Source of the DNA: Natrinema caseinilyticum | Lineage (GTDB): Archaea; Halobacteriota; Halobacteria; Halobacteriales; Natrialbaceae | Length of the DNA: 64,000 bases | Reading direction: 5' to 3' | Assembly (NCBI RefSeq): GCF_024227435.1 | Contig: NZ_CP100446.1 | Location: 558,001 to 622,000 of the forward strand | Shown here: piece after piece, positions 33,574 through 43,034 of the stretch | How the letters are laid out: the number at the start of each line of letters is the position of its first letter | How positions within the stretch are numbered: the first letter of the stretch is position 1 | Translations under genes and position numbers: made by a program | The notes under the pieces: generated by a model | Databases searched by the model: none | What the model was told of the DNA's origin: nothing | The model's input: only the letters and a program-made list of their open reading frames with translations

Positions 33574-35105
33574 GTGAAGCGGATCGAAACATTACTCGAA
33601 ACGAGAGTCGAACGGACGCCGGACGAACCGTTTCTCACGATGGCCGACGAGACGTTCACGTTTCGCGACGTGAGGAACGAATCCAAGCGATACGCGAACG
33701 CGCTGACGGAACTCGGCGTCGAGGCCGGCGACAGAGTGGGACTGTTCCTCCCGAACCGTCCAGAGTTCGTCTTTCTCCTGTTCGCGAACGCGTACGTCGA
33801 TAGCGTGACCGCGCCGTCGAATCCCGAGTACCGGCCGTCGGAACTGCGCCACTCGATCGAACTCTCACGGCCGGTGGTGCTCGTCACGACGCCCGATCTC
33901 CTCGAAATCGCTATCGAGGCTGTGGACGGAACCGGCGTCAAGCGGATCGTAACGACCGAGCCGGTCGAGGAATACGAATCGCTCCCGGGGCTTGCGGCCG
34001 ACCAGTCGACCACTGTCGATGCCCACGACGGCGACGCAGAGACGGTCGGGCTACACATGTACACATCCGGGACGACTGGACCGCCGAAGGCGGTCGAATG
34101 CCAGCACGAGAACTGGACGATCAGCGCGATCGATTTCCAGAAATGGCTCGGAATCACAGTCGACGACACGCTGTTCACCGCATTGCGGCTCTTCCACGCG
34201 AACGCACAGATCTATTCGATCCTCGCCGCCGTCGCGGGAGGCGCGGAGGCCATCGTTTACGAGCGATTTTTGTCGTCGAACTGGTGGGACTGGTGTCGCG
34301 GCCACGGTGTCACAGTGTTCAACGCGATGGGCCGCATGCTCAAGATGTTGGACAATCTGCCGGAAACCGACGAGGATCACGATAATTCAGTCGAAATCGT
34401 CATGTCCGCAGGAACCCCCCCAGATCTACTCGAACCGTTCGAGGAGCGATTCGGCGTGCGCGTAGTCGATGGCTATTCGCTCACGGAAGTCCCGATGCTA
34501 ATGCTCAATCCGATCGATGAATCGAAGCGACGAATCGGGAGTGTGGGGCTTCCACCGGCGGAAAAGCGCGTTCGCATCGTCGACGATGACGGAAATCCAG
34601 TGCCGATAGGCGAGAAAGGCGAGATCGTCCAGTAGTGTCCGACTCGCATGGCAGGCTATCATCGGCAGCCGGACAAGACCGACGAGGCGGTCGTCGACGG
34701 TTGGTTCCATACCGGCGATTATGGGAAGCTAGACGAGGACGGATTCCTCTACTTCCTCGATCGAAAGAAGGACATCGTTCGCGGGCCGGCGAAAACATCT
34801 CGTCGTACGAGGTCGAGAGCGTCATCAAGGCGATGGACGCGGTCGACGAGGTTGCCGTCATCCCAAGCCCCGACGAATTCTACACCGAGGTTGTGAAAGC
34901 CCTCGTCCGGGTGAAAGACGAAAGTGAGTTCGCGCCGGAGGAGATAGTTGATCACTGTCGAGACGAACTTGCGACGTTCAAGACACCGCGGTACGTCGAG
35001 TACGTCGAGGAGTTTCCGTACACGCCGACTGGCAAGATCCAAAAGCAGAAGCTCCGAGAGCGCGAAACGGACGCGGAACCGGATCACTGGGACCGGGAGA
35101 GCTAA
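33574..35105 (+). pseudogene. Disrupted acyl-CoA synthetase (CaiC-like)
   Basis: Read across its lesions this is a complete CaiC-like acyl-CoA ligase of about 510 residues. It has YTSGTTGPPKAVE, VDGYSLTEVPM, the hinge region GWFHTGDYGKLDEDGF, GENISSYEVES and the catalytic Lys in TPTGKIQKQKL. Two lesions break it. An in-frame TAG at 34633-34635 stands between GEIVQ and CPTRMAGYHR. A one-base deletion at about 34780-34785 changes the expected DIVRRxGENIS; the C-terminal part continues in the next frame to 35105. Translation starts at GTG 33574. As it stands the gene cannot give a full enzyme, although a sequencing error for one lesion cannot be excluded. Confidence 0.85.
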
Positions 35106-35235
35106 TCCGGTCCACGTCCCGCGATCGGACCACCCGACGAACACGACCGTTGCCGATCCGCACCATGCCAGCCGAGTTCACGAGACGAGAGCGAAACGAG
35201 ACATCGCAGAAACAAATGCGGGATCGGCCTGTAGA

Positions 35236-36885
35236 TCACTCGGCGCTTCCGTACTCCTGCTCGAGCTTGTACCGCTGAATCTTTCCCGACGCAGTCTTCG
35301 GAAGTTCGTCGACGAATTCGACGCGTCGCGGATACTCGTGTTTCGAGAGGCGTTGCTTGACATCAGTGCGTATTCGGTCGGCAAGTTCGTCGGACGGAGT
35401 CGCGGAAGACGCCGAAACGACGAACGCTGCGACGATCTGTCCACGTTCTTCGTCGGAGAGTCCGACGACGCCGACCTCGGCCACGGCGTCATGATTCATC
35501 AGGCTGTCCTCGACTTCCGAAGGGCCGATTCGGTACCCCGCCGAAATGATGACGTCGTCGGCGCGGCCCACGTACTGGAAGTACCCGTCTTCGTCTCGAC
35601 GAGCGAGATCGTCTGATCGGAGCCAGTCACCGCCGAATTTCTCTTCACTCTTTTCGGGCATTCCGAAGTACGATTCCGCGAACGGAACTTCGTCAGCGAG
35701 GCGAAGAGCGATTTCGCCCACGTCGCCGTCGTCGACTGGCTCGTCAGTATCGGACTCGAGGAGTTCGACTTCACGACCGGGTATCGGCTTCCCCATCGTA
35801 CCGGGTTTTACGTCCCATTCTCGTAGCGGATAGTTGTTTATCAACATTCCGCCCTCAGTGAATCCGTAGTGCTCGAGCACTGTTGTTCCGAAGGTCTCCT
35901 CGACCCACTCGCCGGTGCTCACGCCGACCGATTCACCACCAGAGTAAATGCGGTGGATGTCGACGGACGCGGTATCGGCGTCGATATCGAGCTGGGCCAT
36001 CTGTCGGAACGCGGTCGGCGGGGCGAAGAAATTGGTCACCGGATAGTCGTCGAGAATGTCGACGAGAGCACTAGGGTCGAAATCACCACGGACCGTGATG
36101 AGTTCCGTGCCCTGTTGAAGCGGGACGACGGTGCAGTAGAACAGTCCGTAGGACCAGGCCGACGGTGCCATTCCGAGAAACGTGTCGTCCGGTCGGAGGT
36201 CGGCGGCGTATTTCGTATACGGGTAGAGGGCGATGGGACACCCGTGGGGCATTTCGACGCCTTTCGGATCGCCGGTCGTTCCGCTGGTATACTGAATGGC
36301 ACAGATATCGTCGGCACTCGTATCAGCCGGATTGTAGTCCGCCTCGTACTTGCGAATGTCGCTAAACGGCGTCTCGTCTGTGTTTCCACCGCCGACGATG
36401 ACGAGGTGTTCGAGGTCATCCAGTTCGGACTCGTCGATCTTTTCTCGATGTTCGGGTGTCGTTACGAGGACTTTCGTCCCTGAGTTCTCGAGGCGGTACT
36501 GAAGCGCCTCCGGGCCGAACAGCGTATACAGGGGGACGTACACGTATCCGCCGAGCCATGTTCCCGCGATCGTCGCGTACAATGCTTCTCGCGGTTCCAT
36601 CACCGCCGCGACTCGAGCTCCTGTCGAGAGACCGCAATCGTCGAGGAAGTTCGCGAATTGGCGACTCCGCGTCGCTATATCAGAAACAGTTACCGTTTCC
36701 TCCGACCCGTCACTCATATCCACGACTCTGATCGCTACCGTCTCGGTGTCGTCGCCACTGCCGAGGATTTCGCTCCCGAGATTGAACGAGCGCTGCGTTC
36801 CGTCGAAGGAAGTCCACGCTTCTTCCCAGTCAAATTCGTTACAGGCCTCCTCGTACGTAACAGATAACGGATCCCTCACCGACAT
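35236..36885 (-). CDS. AMP-forming acyl-CoA synthetase
   Basis: 549-residue synthetase of the same branch as those at 1336 and 16676. It contains QYTSGTTGDPKG, LEHYGFTEGGM, WLRSDDLARRDEDGYFQY, SAGYRIGPSEVED and the catalytic Lys in KTASGKIQRYKLEQ. ATG 36885 is preferred over 36912 because TTTGGTATATGTG sits about 27 bases before it. It faces the broken synthetase across 130 bases. The substrate is unknown; small differences among the three paralogues in the pocket region suggest different acids. Confidence 0.9.
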   Translation of the reverse strand: MSVRDPLSVTYEEACNEFDWEEAWTSFDGTQRSFNLGSEILGSGDDTETVAIRVVDMSDGSEETVTVSDIATRSRQFANFLDDCGLSTGARVAAVMEPREALYATIAGTWLGGYVYVPLYTLFGPEALQYRLENSGTKVLVTTPEHREKIDESELDDLEHLVIVGGGNTDETPFSDIRKYEADYNPADTSADDICAIQYTSGTTGDPKGVEMPHGCPIALYPYTKYAADLRPDDTFLGMAPSAWSYGLFYCTVVPLQQGTELITVRGDFDPSALVDILDDYPVTNFFAPPTAFRQMAQLDIDADTASVDIHRIYSGGESVGVSTGEWVEETFGTTVLEHYGFTEGGMLINNYPLREWDVKPGTMGKPIPGREVELLESDTDEPVDDGDVGEIALRLADEVPFAESYFGMPEKSEEKFGGDWLRSDDLARRDEDGYFQYVGRADDVIISAGYRIGPSEVEDSLMNHDAVAEVGVVGLSDEERGQIVAAFVVSASSATPSDELADRIRTDVKQRLSKHEYPRRVEFVDELPKTASGKIQRYKLEQEYGSAE

Positions 36886-37533
36886 ATGGTCACATATACC
36901 AAACTTGCACATATGTGTTACGGGGAGAACACCGGCGGACCAGTCAGCAACTGTCCGGATTCGATAAAGGAACGATGCTTGCGGTGATTGCCTATACGGT
37001 CAGTCGTCCGTTGAGTCATATGTTAACTTCACTCACTTCTCCGCTTATTTCGAAGCGGTTCGACAACGCTCAACCGACTTCAATACTTGAAGATGGAATC
37101 GTTAGCGGACGACACTGGTCACAAATATCTGTGATACACAACACATAAATAACCAAAACGAGTTCGAGGGAGTGATGTATTCACATCCATATGGTTGTAA
37201 TTCCTTTCGGTATTACCGGATCGAGTGCGGCACCCCACCAGCGCCTATCGTTGCGTCCAGTTCATATGGTCGATTGTTCAAATAGTATCGTCTCATCGAG
37301 GGTTTAGCCAGTATCAGAGACCATCGTTACGCTTTTATCGGAGAAAGTTGCTCCGAATATTTCGAAAACGGAATATGATCGGAGCTCCGGATGCTATACG
37401 AGCATATCAGGGGCGCATGCTCGCAACGCGAACCCAGCCGGTCAGATTTGAAGCGGCCGATGCGGGTACAGATCAGGCGTACCGGAACGGTCGAGAAATT
37501 AGACCTGCCGGACATCCACGGGATCACAGGATC
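36886..37533. other. 650-base AT-richer gene-free stretch
   Basis: Between the synthetase start and the SDR stop. G+C is visibly lower than in the genes. It holds the synthetase promoter at its left end, a site TTCGGTATTACC (37206-37217) shared with the IclR promoter, and an orphan promoter-like string ACATAAATAACC near 37142-37153 followed by an ATG at 37173 that opens a 36-codon ORF without known motif. No gene can be supported. Confidence 0.45.
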
Positions 37534-38310
37534 CTATCCACGTATGTATCCGCCGTTGACGCTCAGGGTCTGTCCCGTGATCCAGTCAGCTGCATCGCTC
37601 GCGAGGAACGCGACCGCATCGGCAATGTCGGTTGGCTGGCCGAGCCGATCCAGAGCGTAGGAGTTCTCAATCATCTGTTCGCGGTACTGGTCGACCACGT
37701 CCTGGGTCGCGGGCGTCTCCGTCGTCCCGGGCGAGACGCAGTTCACGCGGACGCCCTCGTCGCCGATTTCGTGGGCAACGGTGCTCGTCAGCGAGACGTT
37801 AGCCGCCTTCGCGGCCCCGTACACCGCCAGTCCGGGATCGTTCCCCTTGTAGGAGTCGCTGGCAAAGTTGACAATCGCACCCGATCCCTGATCGATCATC
37901 TGCGGGAGGGCCGCGTGCATGCAGTTCATCGTTCCGAAAAAGCAGACGCCCACCCAGAACGCCCATTCGTCGGGTTCCGTCTCGACAAATGGTTTCGCCT
38001 CCGTTAGCCCGGCGTTGTTCACGAGCACATCGAGACGACCGAACTCGTCGATGGTCGTCTCGACGAGGTTCTGCGCATCCTCATACTCGGTGACGTCCGT
38101 CTCGATGGCTTCGATGGACGCGTCATACTCCTCGGCGACCTCTCGTGCGGTTTCCTCGGCCGAATCGATCGCGACGTCGGCGATAACCACGTCGGCACCG
38201 AGTCCGGCGAACGTCTCAGCAATACCACGCCCGATTCCCTGTGCGCCGCCCGTAACGACGGCCACCTGTCTGTCGAAGTCTATCTTCTCACTGGTCGTCG
38301 TACCTGTCAT
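37534..38310 (-). CDS. Short-chain dehydrogenase/reductase
   Basis: 258-residue classical SDR. The cofactor loop is TGGAQGIGRGIAE, then VNNAG at about residue 95, the Ser in VNFASDSYKGND and the Tyr-Lys pair in VYGAAKAANV. The C-terminus is SVNGGYIRG, common in 3-oxoacyl reductases and 3-hydroxyacyl-CoA dehydrogenases. An Asp after the second beta strand (VIADVAIDS) favours NAD over NADP. ATG 38310 is preferred to the upstream codon at 38337. It is divergent from the enoyl-CoA hydratase at 38625, so it probably catalyses the next beta-oxidation step. Confidence 0.88.
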   Translation of the reverse strand: MTGTTTSEKIDFDRQVAVVTGGAQGIGRGIAETFAGLGADVVIADVAIDSAEETAREVAEEYDASIEAIETDVTEYEDAQNLVETTIDEFGRLDVLVNNAGLTEAKPFVETEPDEWAFWVGVCFFGTMNCMHAALPQMIDQGSGAIVNFASDSYKGNDPGLAVYGAAKAANVSLTSTVAHEIGDEGVRVNCVSPGTTETPATQDVVDQYREQMIENSYALDRLGQPTDIADAVAFLASDAADWITGQTLSVNGGYIRG

Positions 38311-38624
38311 GGCTACTAAAACAATTCTAATCACCATGATAAAAGTTTCGGCGGGCGGTGAGAAAGCCGGTCAACGGCAGCAGCTTCGGCTCTCACGTCG
38401 ACGCCGCGCTACTGCGGTTCGTATGAGGGATGGCCGATTTGGTAGTGATGGGTCGAGACGGCACTGACGGTAACTCTCCCGGATGGCTCGACGCCGCGAC
38501 CGTCTCGTTCGTCTGTGTTCGCTGTCCGGATTTCGCGATGAGGACGATAGCCGGCAAATCGGAATCGCCGTCACGTAATCCGACGAATAATTATTTATGC
38601 GTTTATCAATAGGATCCACACTGC

Positions 38625-39413
38625 ATGGTTACGGAGTACGAAGACATCGACCTGCGTCTCGAGGACGACGGCCGAGCGGAGATACGACTAGATAGACCGG
38701 AGTCCATGAACGCGCTCAGCGACCGGATGGCCGACGAGATACTCGAGGCACTGGATCGACTCGAGGACGAAGACGTACGGGTGCTCGTCATCAAGGGCAC
38801 CGAGGGGAACTTCTGTGCCGGCGCGGACGTCGGGTCGCCTCCGGCTGAAACGAAACCCCACGAGCAGACTCGTCGGTTCCGCGGACTCCGGCGGATGTTC
38901 AACCGGCTGGAAAGCTTCCCGCGCCCGACGGTCGCCGCTATCGAGGGCTACTGCCTCGGCGGGGGATGTGAGATCGCCTGCTGTTGCGATACTCGCGTCG
39001 CCGCCGAGAGCGCGACGATCGGCGTCCCCGAGATCATGCTCGGCGTCATCCCTGCCGGTGGCGGTACCCAGCGACTTTCACGACTCATCGGCCTCTCGCG
39101 AGCGCGAGACATGGTCCTCCGCGGGAAACACCACGATGCCGAGACGATGCGAGACTACGGGTTCGTCCACGAATTGGCCGACGACGACGAGTTCGAGACC
39201 GTACTCCAGGAGATAGTCGAAGAGTACCTGATTCGTCCGCCGGTCGCCATGGAGATGGCGAAGCTAACGATGAATGGCGGCTACGAGGCCGCTCTCGAGT
39301 CAGGGCTCGAGATGGAAGCGCTCGCGACCGGCGTCGTGTTCGGCACCGATGACGCACAGGAGGGTCTGGAGGCGTTTCGCGAGGATCGCGACCCAGATTT
39401 CGGAGGCGAGTGA
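38625..39413 (+). CDS. Enoyl-CoA hydratase
   Basis: 262-residue crotonase with the complete signature: FCAGADV oxyanion loop, IEGYCLGGGCEI (first Glu), VPEIMLGVIPAGGGTQRL (second Glu and loop). The A/T box AATAATTATTTATG lies about 25-38 bases upstream, so the mRNA is probably leaderless. It precedes an acyl-CoA dehydrogenase gene on the same strand by 150 bases, forming a beta-oxidation pair. Confidence 0.9.
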   Translation: MVTEYEDIDLRLEDDGRAEIRLDRPESMNALSDRMADEILEALDRLEDEDVRVLVIKGTEGNFCAGADVGSPPAETKPHEQTRRFRGLRRMFNRLESFPRPTVAAIEGYCLGGGCEIACCCDTRVAAESATIGVPEIMLGVIPAGGGTQRLSRLIGLSRARDMVLRGKHHDAETMRDYGFVHELADDDEFETVLQEIVEEYLIRPPVAMEMAKLTMNGGYEAALESGLEMEALATGVVFGTDDAQEGLEAFREDRDPDFGGE

Positions 39414-39565
39414 CGAGAGCGATCAGCGCCTTCGTCGCCAGTTCGATCTGTGAGCGTGAAGTAGACACCCTGTTCCGGCCGCTGCTCGGGTCGAGGTGGG
39501 TGCTGCGATGCATTGCAAGTGAATCTTTACCTAGACTTATTAGCCGCGACCTCAATTTTCAAGGT

Positions 39566-40792
39566 ATGCGCTCCGATCGCAACTTCGAGGAGTACCGCGA
39601 ATCGATGCTCGATTACCTGTGGAACGAGATCGAACCCCACGCCGAAGAGTGGGCCGAGACGGGCGACCTCCCACGGGAGGAACTGTGGGACGAATGGGAC
39701 GAGATCGGCTTTCTCGGCGCGATGGCCCCCGAGGAGTACGGCGGACTCGACCTGACCCAGCAGGAGTACGTCCAACTCGAGAAGGAGTGGGCGAAAGTGT
39801 CCGGCGGACTTCGGGTCATCCTCCACGTTCACAACACGAACACTGTCCTGCTGGACCACGTCGGGACCGAGGCGCAGAAGGAACGGTGGATACCTGAGAT
39901 CGTCGACGAGGGGGCGTCGTTCGCGTTCGCGCTGACCGAGCCCCACGCGGGTTCCGGGACGGATATCAAGACCCACGCGGAGAAGGACGGCGACAAATAC
40001 GTCCTGAACGGCGAGAAACACCACATCACGAACGCCGACTTCACGGAGTACTTCAACGTAATCACTCGAACGGAAAACGGCTTCTCTATTCTGGTCGTCC
40101 CCCGGGATGCCAACGGATTCACGATCCGAGAGATGCCCGAAACGATGGGGAGTCACGGCTCGGAACACTGCTATCTCCACTTCGACGACGTTCGCGTCCC
40201 CGAAGAGAACCTGCTCGGTCGCGAGGAGGGAAGTGGTGTTCGAGACGCGGTTAACCACCTTCGCGTGAGCCGTATCTACATCGGTGCGAACGCGTTAGGT
40301 ATCTCCGAGCGGTGTCTGGAGGAAGCGGTCACCTGGGCGAAAAAGCGAGTTACGTTCGGCAAACCGATCGCCGAACGGCAGGCCGTCCAGCAGTACCTCG
40401 GCGAGATGGCCCGCGATGTCTACGCGCTGCGCCTCGCCGTCGAGGACGCCGCACGGAAAGTTGATGAGAACGGGCGGGCGGGAATCGAGGCCGACCTCTG
40501 TAAGCTCATGGCCAAGGACGTCACGCAACAAGTCACCGACAACGCGATGCTCGTGTTCGGCGGACTCGGCTACTATCGAGAGGCACCCATCCAGCGGTTC
40601 TACCGCGACGCTCGCCTCAACTGGCTCGAGGAAGGGACCCCCTCGATCCAGCAGATAACCGCTGCGAAGAACCTCCTGAACGGCGAATACCCGTACGAAC
40701 TCGATGAACAGGCGGTCGCTCATCTCGACCACCCGATCGACGACTACAATCCCGAGGGTGGCGACGAGTACAAACTGTCGTACGAACTATAA
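39566..40792 (+). CDS. Acyl-CoA dehydrogenase
   Basis: 408-residue FAD-dependent dehydrogenase. It shows FALTEPHAGSGTDIKTHAEK, YVLNGEKHHITNA, the FAD-contact segment RVTFGKPIAERQAVQ and the catalytic Glu in WLEEGTPSIQQI. Family membership is clear; chain-length preference is not. Start ATG 39566 was chosen because an A/T-rich TTTACCTAGACTTATTAG lies about 25-42 bases upstream; the longer frame starts inside the preceding hydratase. No electron-transfer flavoprotein gene is in the window, so electrons must go to an ETF encoded elsewhere. Confidence 0.9.
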   Translation: MRSDRNFEEYRESMLDYLWNEIEPHAEEWAETGDLPREELWDEWDEIGFLGAMAPEEYGGLDLTQQEYVQLEKEWAKVSGGLRVILHVHNTNTVLLDHVGTEAQKERWIPEIVDEGASFAFALTEPHAGSGTDIKTHAEKDGDKYVLNGEKHHITNADFTEYFNVITRTENGFSILVVPRDANGFTIREMPETMGSHGSEHCYLHFDDVRVPEENLLGREEGSGVRDAVNHLRVSRIYIGANALGISERCLEEAVTWAKKRVTFGKPIAERQAVQQYLGEMARDVYALRLAVEDAARKVDENGRAGIEADLCKLMAKDVTQQVTDNAMLVFGGLGYYREAPIQRFYRDARLNWLEEGTPSIQQITAAKNLLNGEYPYELDEQAVAHLDHPIDDYNPEGGDEYKLSYEL

Positions 40793-41153
40793 ATTGTGGG
40801 TGACCGACGGTCGTCGCCGCCGTCAGATTCGATCGCGTAAAACGGGCCGCTCGTTCACTGTCGGACCGTCAGCGACGTTCGCAATCACCATACCCTCGGC
40901 CAGTCAGTATGGAGAACGGGACAGGTGACATCGATGAGAGCACGTCGACGGAAGCGTGCCGTCGAACGTGCGACCACCTCGGCTGGCCCGGTCATCGAGC
41001 CCTGAATGGAGAACCTATCCAGCCGTGTCTCGCCAGTCGTAAACAAACTGGCGCGGAATACTGCCCGTTCGGTCATCGTATTTCTCTCCTCGAGCGCCTA
41101 CGTGTTAATAACCCCTAAATGTTTAATAGGGTATTGATGAACCAGAATATGTC
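40793..41153. other. Intergenic region with promoter of the PaaK-like ligase
   Basis: 361 bases. The right end carries GTTTAATAGG (41121-41130), 24-33 bases before ATG 41154, as a TATA box. It is overlapped by an imperfect dyad, ACCCCTA (41111-41117) / TAGGGT (41127-41132), a possible operator. The rest has no recognisable gene. Confidence 0.45.
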
Positions 41154-42497
41154 ATGGGAGAATCAGCGGCTACTGACGCGTTCAATCCCGAACGCGAGTC
41201 CATGGAACGAGACGAGATCGAGAACCGGCAAGAGCGGATGCTCCGAGAAAAGGTAGAGCACGCGTACGAGAACACGAGCCACTACCGAGAGGTGTTCGAC
41301 GAAGCGGACCTCGCTCCGTCGGACATCAAGACGATCAATGACTACCAGCGCCTCGTGCCTACGATGCTCAAGGAAGATGTCCGGGACAATCGTTCGGTCG
41401 ACGATCCCTTCGGGGGCTTCCTCGCCGTCGACCGGGACGAACTCGACTACCTCCACACCTCGACCGGGACGACCGGGACGCCGACGTTCATGCCGGTTCA
41501 GGAAGAGGAAGTGAGCGCAGCCGGCGAACTCATCGCACGAACGCTGTACCAGAGTGGCCTCGAGGAGGGTGACGTCGCCCTCAACGCCGGACTGTACTAC
41601 CACCTCTACAGCCGGATGATCGAGAACGCATACAGCGAGCACCTCGGCATGACCCACTTCAACCGCGGTGGACTCCCGTTCGAGATCGAGAGCGATCTGG
41701 AGAACGTCGAACTGTGGAAGATGGCCGATCCGGCTATCATAAACATGACTCACTCCTCGCTACAGAAGGCGACGGCGCTCCTGCAGGAACACGACGTCGA
41801 ACCCAGCGACGCGTTCCCGGACCTGAAAGCGGTCGTCACCGCCGGTGCGGTCGTCACCGGGACCGCGCGGCAGGAACTCGAGGACTTCTGGGGCGTCCCG
41901 CTCATCGAGCACGGCGGCCCGACCGATCAGATGTCGTTCATGGGAACGTTCTGCGAAGCACGGACCGAGGGATGGGGCCACTTCTTCGAGGATCAGGGAT
42001 TCCACGAAATACTCGACCTCGACACCCTCGAACCGGTGGCCGAGGGCGAACGCGGCGAACACACCTACACCACTTTCCACCTCGATAGCACGCCGTACCT
42101 CCGATGGCGTTCGGAAGACGCCGGCGTCCACGGCGGCTACGACTGCTCCTGTGGCCGCTGTCACATGCGAACGCAGATCCTCGGTCGGACCGTCCAGGAG
42201 GTAAACGTTCAGGGAACCTCGGTGTTCCCGCGTGATTTCGAGGGGGTCCGGGACGATCACGGCTATCCCGAATCACCCTACCAGCTCGTGCGTCGATCCG
42301 CGCAACCGCAGGACCTCCTTAAGATGCTGTTCTCGGCCGACATTTCCGACGAGGAGCGTGACTCGATCGTCGCTGATCTCGCCGAAACCCTCGATCTCGA
42401 GGAGGCTGCCGTCGATCTCGGTCAAATCGACGAGGAGGATATCCCGATGAAGGGAGAGTGGAAGTACGAACTCATCCGGGAAAAGGACGAGGAATGA
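41154..42497 (+). CDS. PaaK-like (phenylacetate-CoA-ligase family) acyl-CoA ligase
   Basis: 447-residue aryl-CoA ligase family member, activating an acid with ATP and CoA. The N-terminal YENTSHYREVFDEADL is typical of PaaK. The phosphate loop is intact (STGTTGTPTFMP), followed by HGGPTDQMSF in place of the YGxTE motif. A Cys-rich CSCGRCHMR element precedes ILGRTVQEV; comparable cysteines occur in several PaaK-type proteins. It is the first gene of a run with DUF35 and thiolase. Substrate is unknown; PaaK relatives activate aromatic and also non-aromatic acids. Confidence 0.85.
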   Translation: MGESAATDAFNPERESMERDEIENRQERMLREKVEHAYENTSHYREVFDEADLAPSDIKTINDYQRLVPTMLKEDVRDNRSVDDPFGGFLAVDRDELDYLHTSTGTTGTPTFMPVQEEEVSAAGELIARTLYQSGLEEGDVALNAGLYYHLYSRMIENAYSEHLGMTHFNRGGLPFEIESDLENVELWKMADPAIINMTHSSLQKATALLQEHDVEPSDAFPDLKAVVTAGAVVTGTARQELEDFWGVPLIEHGGPTDQMSFMGTFCEARTEGWGHFFEDQGFHEILDLDTLEPVAEGERGEHTYTTFHLDSTPYLRWRSEDAGVHGGYDCSCGRCHMRTQILGRTVQEVNVQGTSVFPRDFEGVRDDHGYPESPYQLVRRSAQPQDLLKMLFSADISDEERDSIVADLAETLDLEEAAVDLGQIDEEDIPMKGEWKYELIREKDEE

Positions 42498-42596
42498 GGG
42501 CAGGCCACACGGTCGCTGCGTCGAATCGGCTTCAAACAACGGTCTGAGAGCTCCACCGTCCGAAATGCTTAACATCGGAGCGGTGGTCGTTAGCCT

Positions 42597-43034
42597 ATGT
42601 CACGGGTACACCCAGAGTACGACGAGTCGCGGCGACTCGTCGACGGATCGATACGGACCGCCGATGACGGCGACCCGGTCCTCGTCGGTACAGAGTGCGC
42701 GGAGTGCGGGTTCGTCGTCTTCCCGACGAGACCGTTTTGCCGGAACTGCCTCTCGGAAAACGTCGACGATATCGATCTCTCGCGGAACGGTGAACTACGG
42801 ACCTACACCGTCGCACACACCGGGCAGGAAGGGTTCGAGCCGCCGTATGCGTTCGGTTTCGTCGATCTCCCGGAAGGGGTCCGACTCTACTCCCTGCTCA
42901 AGGGGTGGGAATCGGGGACCCTCGAAGTCGGAGCACCGGTTGAGTTGACGCTCGACGAGATCAAGCCGGATCCGAAAACAGGTGAACCGCTGTTTGGCCA
43001 CGTGTTCCGTCTCGTGGAGGGTGACGATGACTGA
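42597..43034 (+). CDS. Zn-ribbon/OB-fold DUF35 protein, thiolase partner
   Basis: 145-residue protein: zinc ribbon CAECGFVVFPTRPFCRNC (about residues 32-49), then an OB fold (ELRTYTVAHTG, GFVDLPEGVRLYSLL, GAPVELTLDE). It overlaps the thiolase gene (thiolase ATG 43027, its own stop 43032-43034), so the two proteins are coupled in translation. Gene order is DUF35-thiolase, opposite to the pair at 18.5-20 kb. Confidence 0.87.
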   Translation: MSRVHPEYDESRRLVDGSIRTADDGDPVLVGTECAECGFVVFPTRPFCRNCLSENVDDIDLSRNGELRTYTVAHTGQEGFEPPYAFGFVDLPEGVRLYSLLKGWESGTLEVGAPVELTLDEIKPDPKTGEPLFGHVFRLVEGDDD

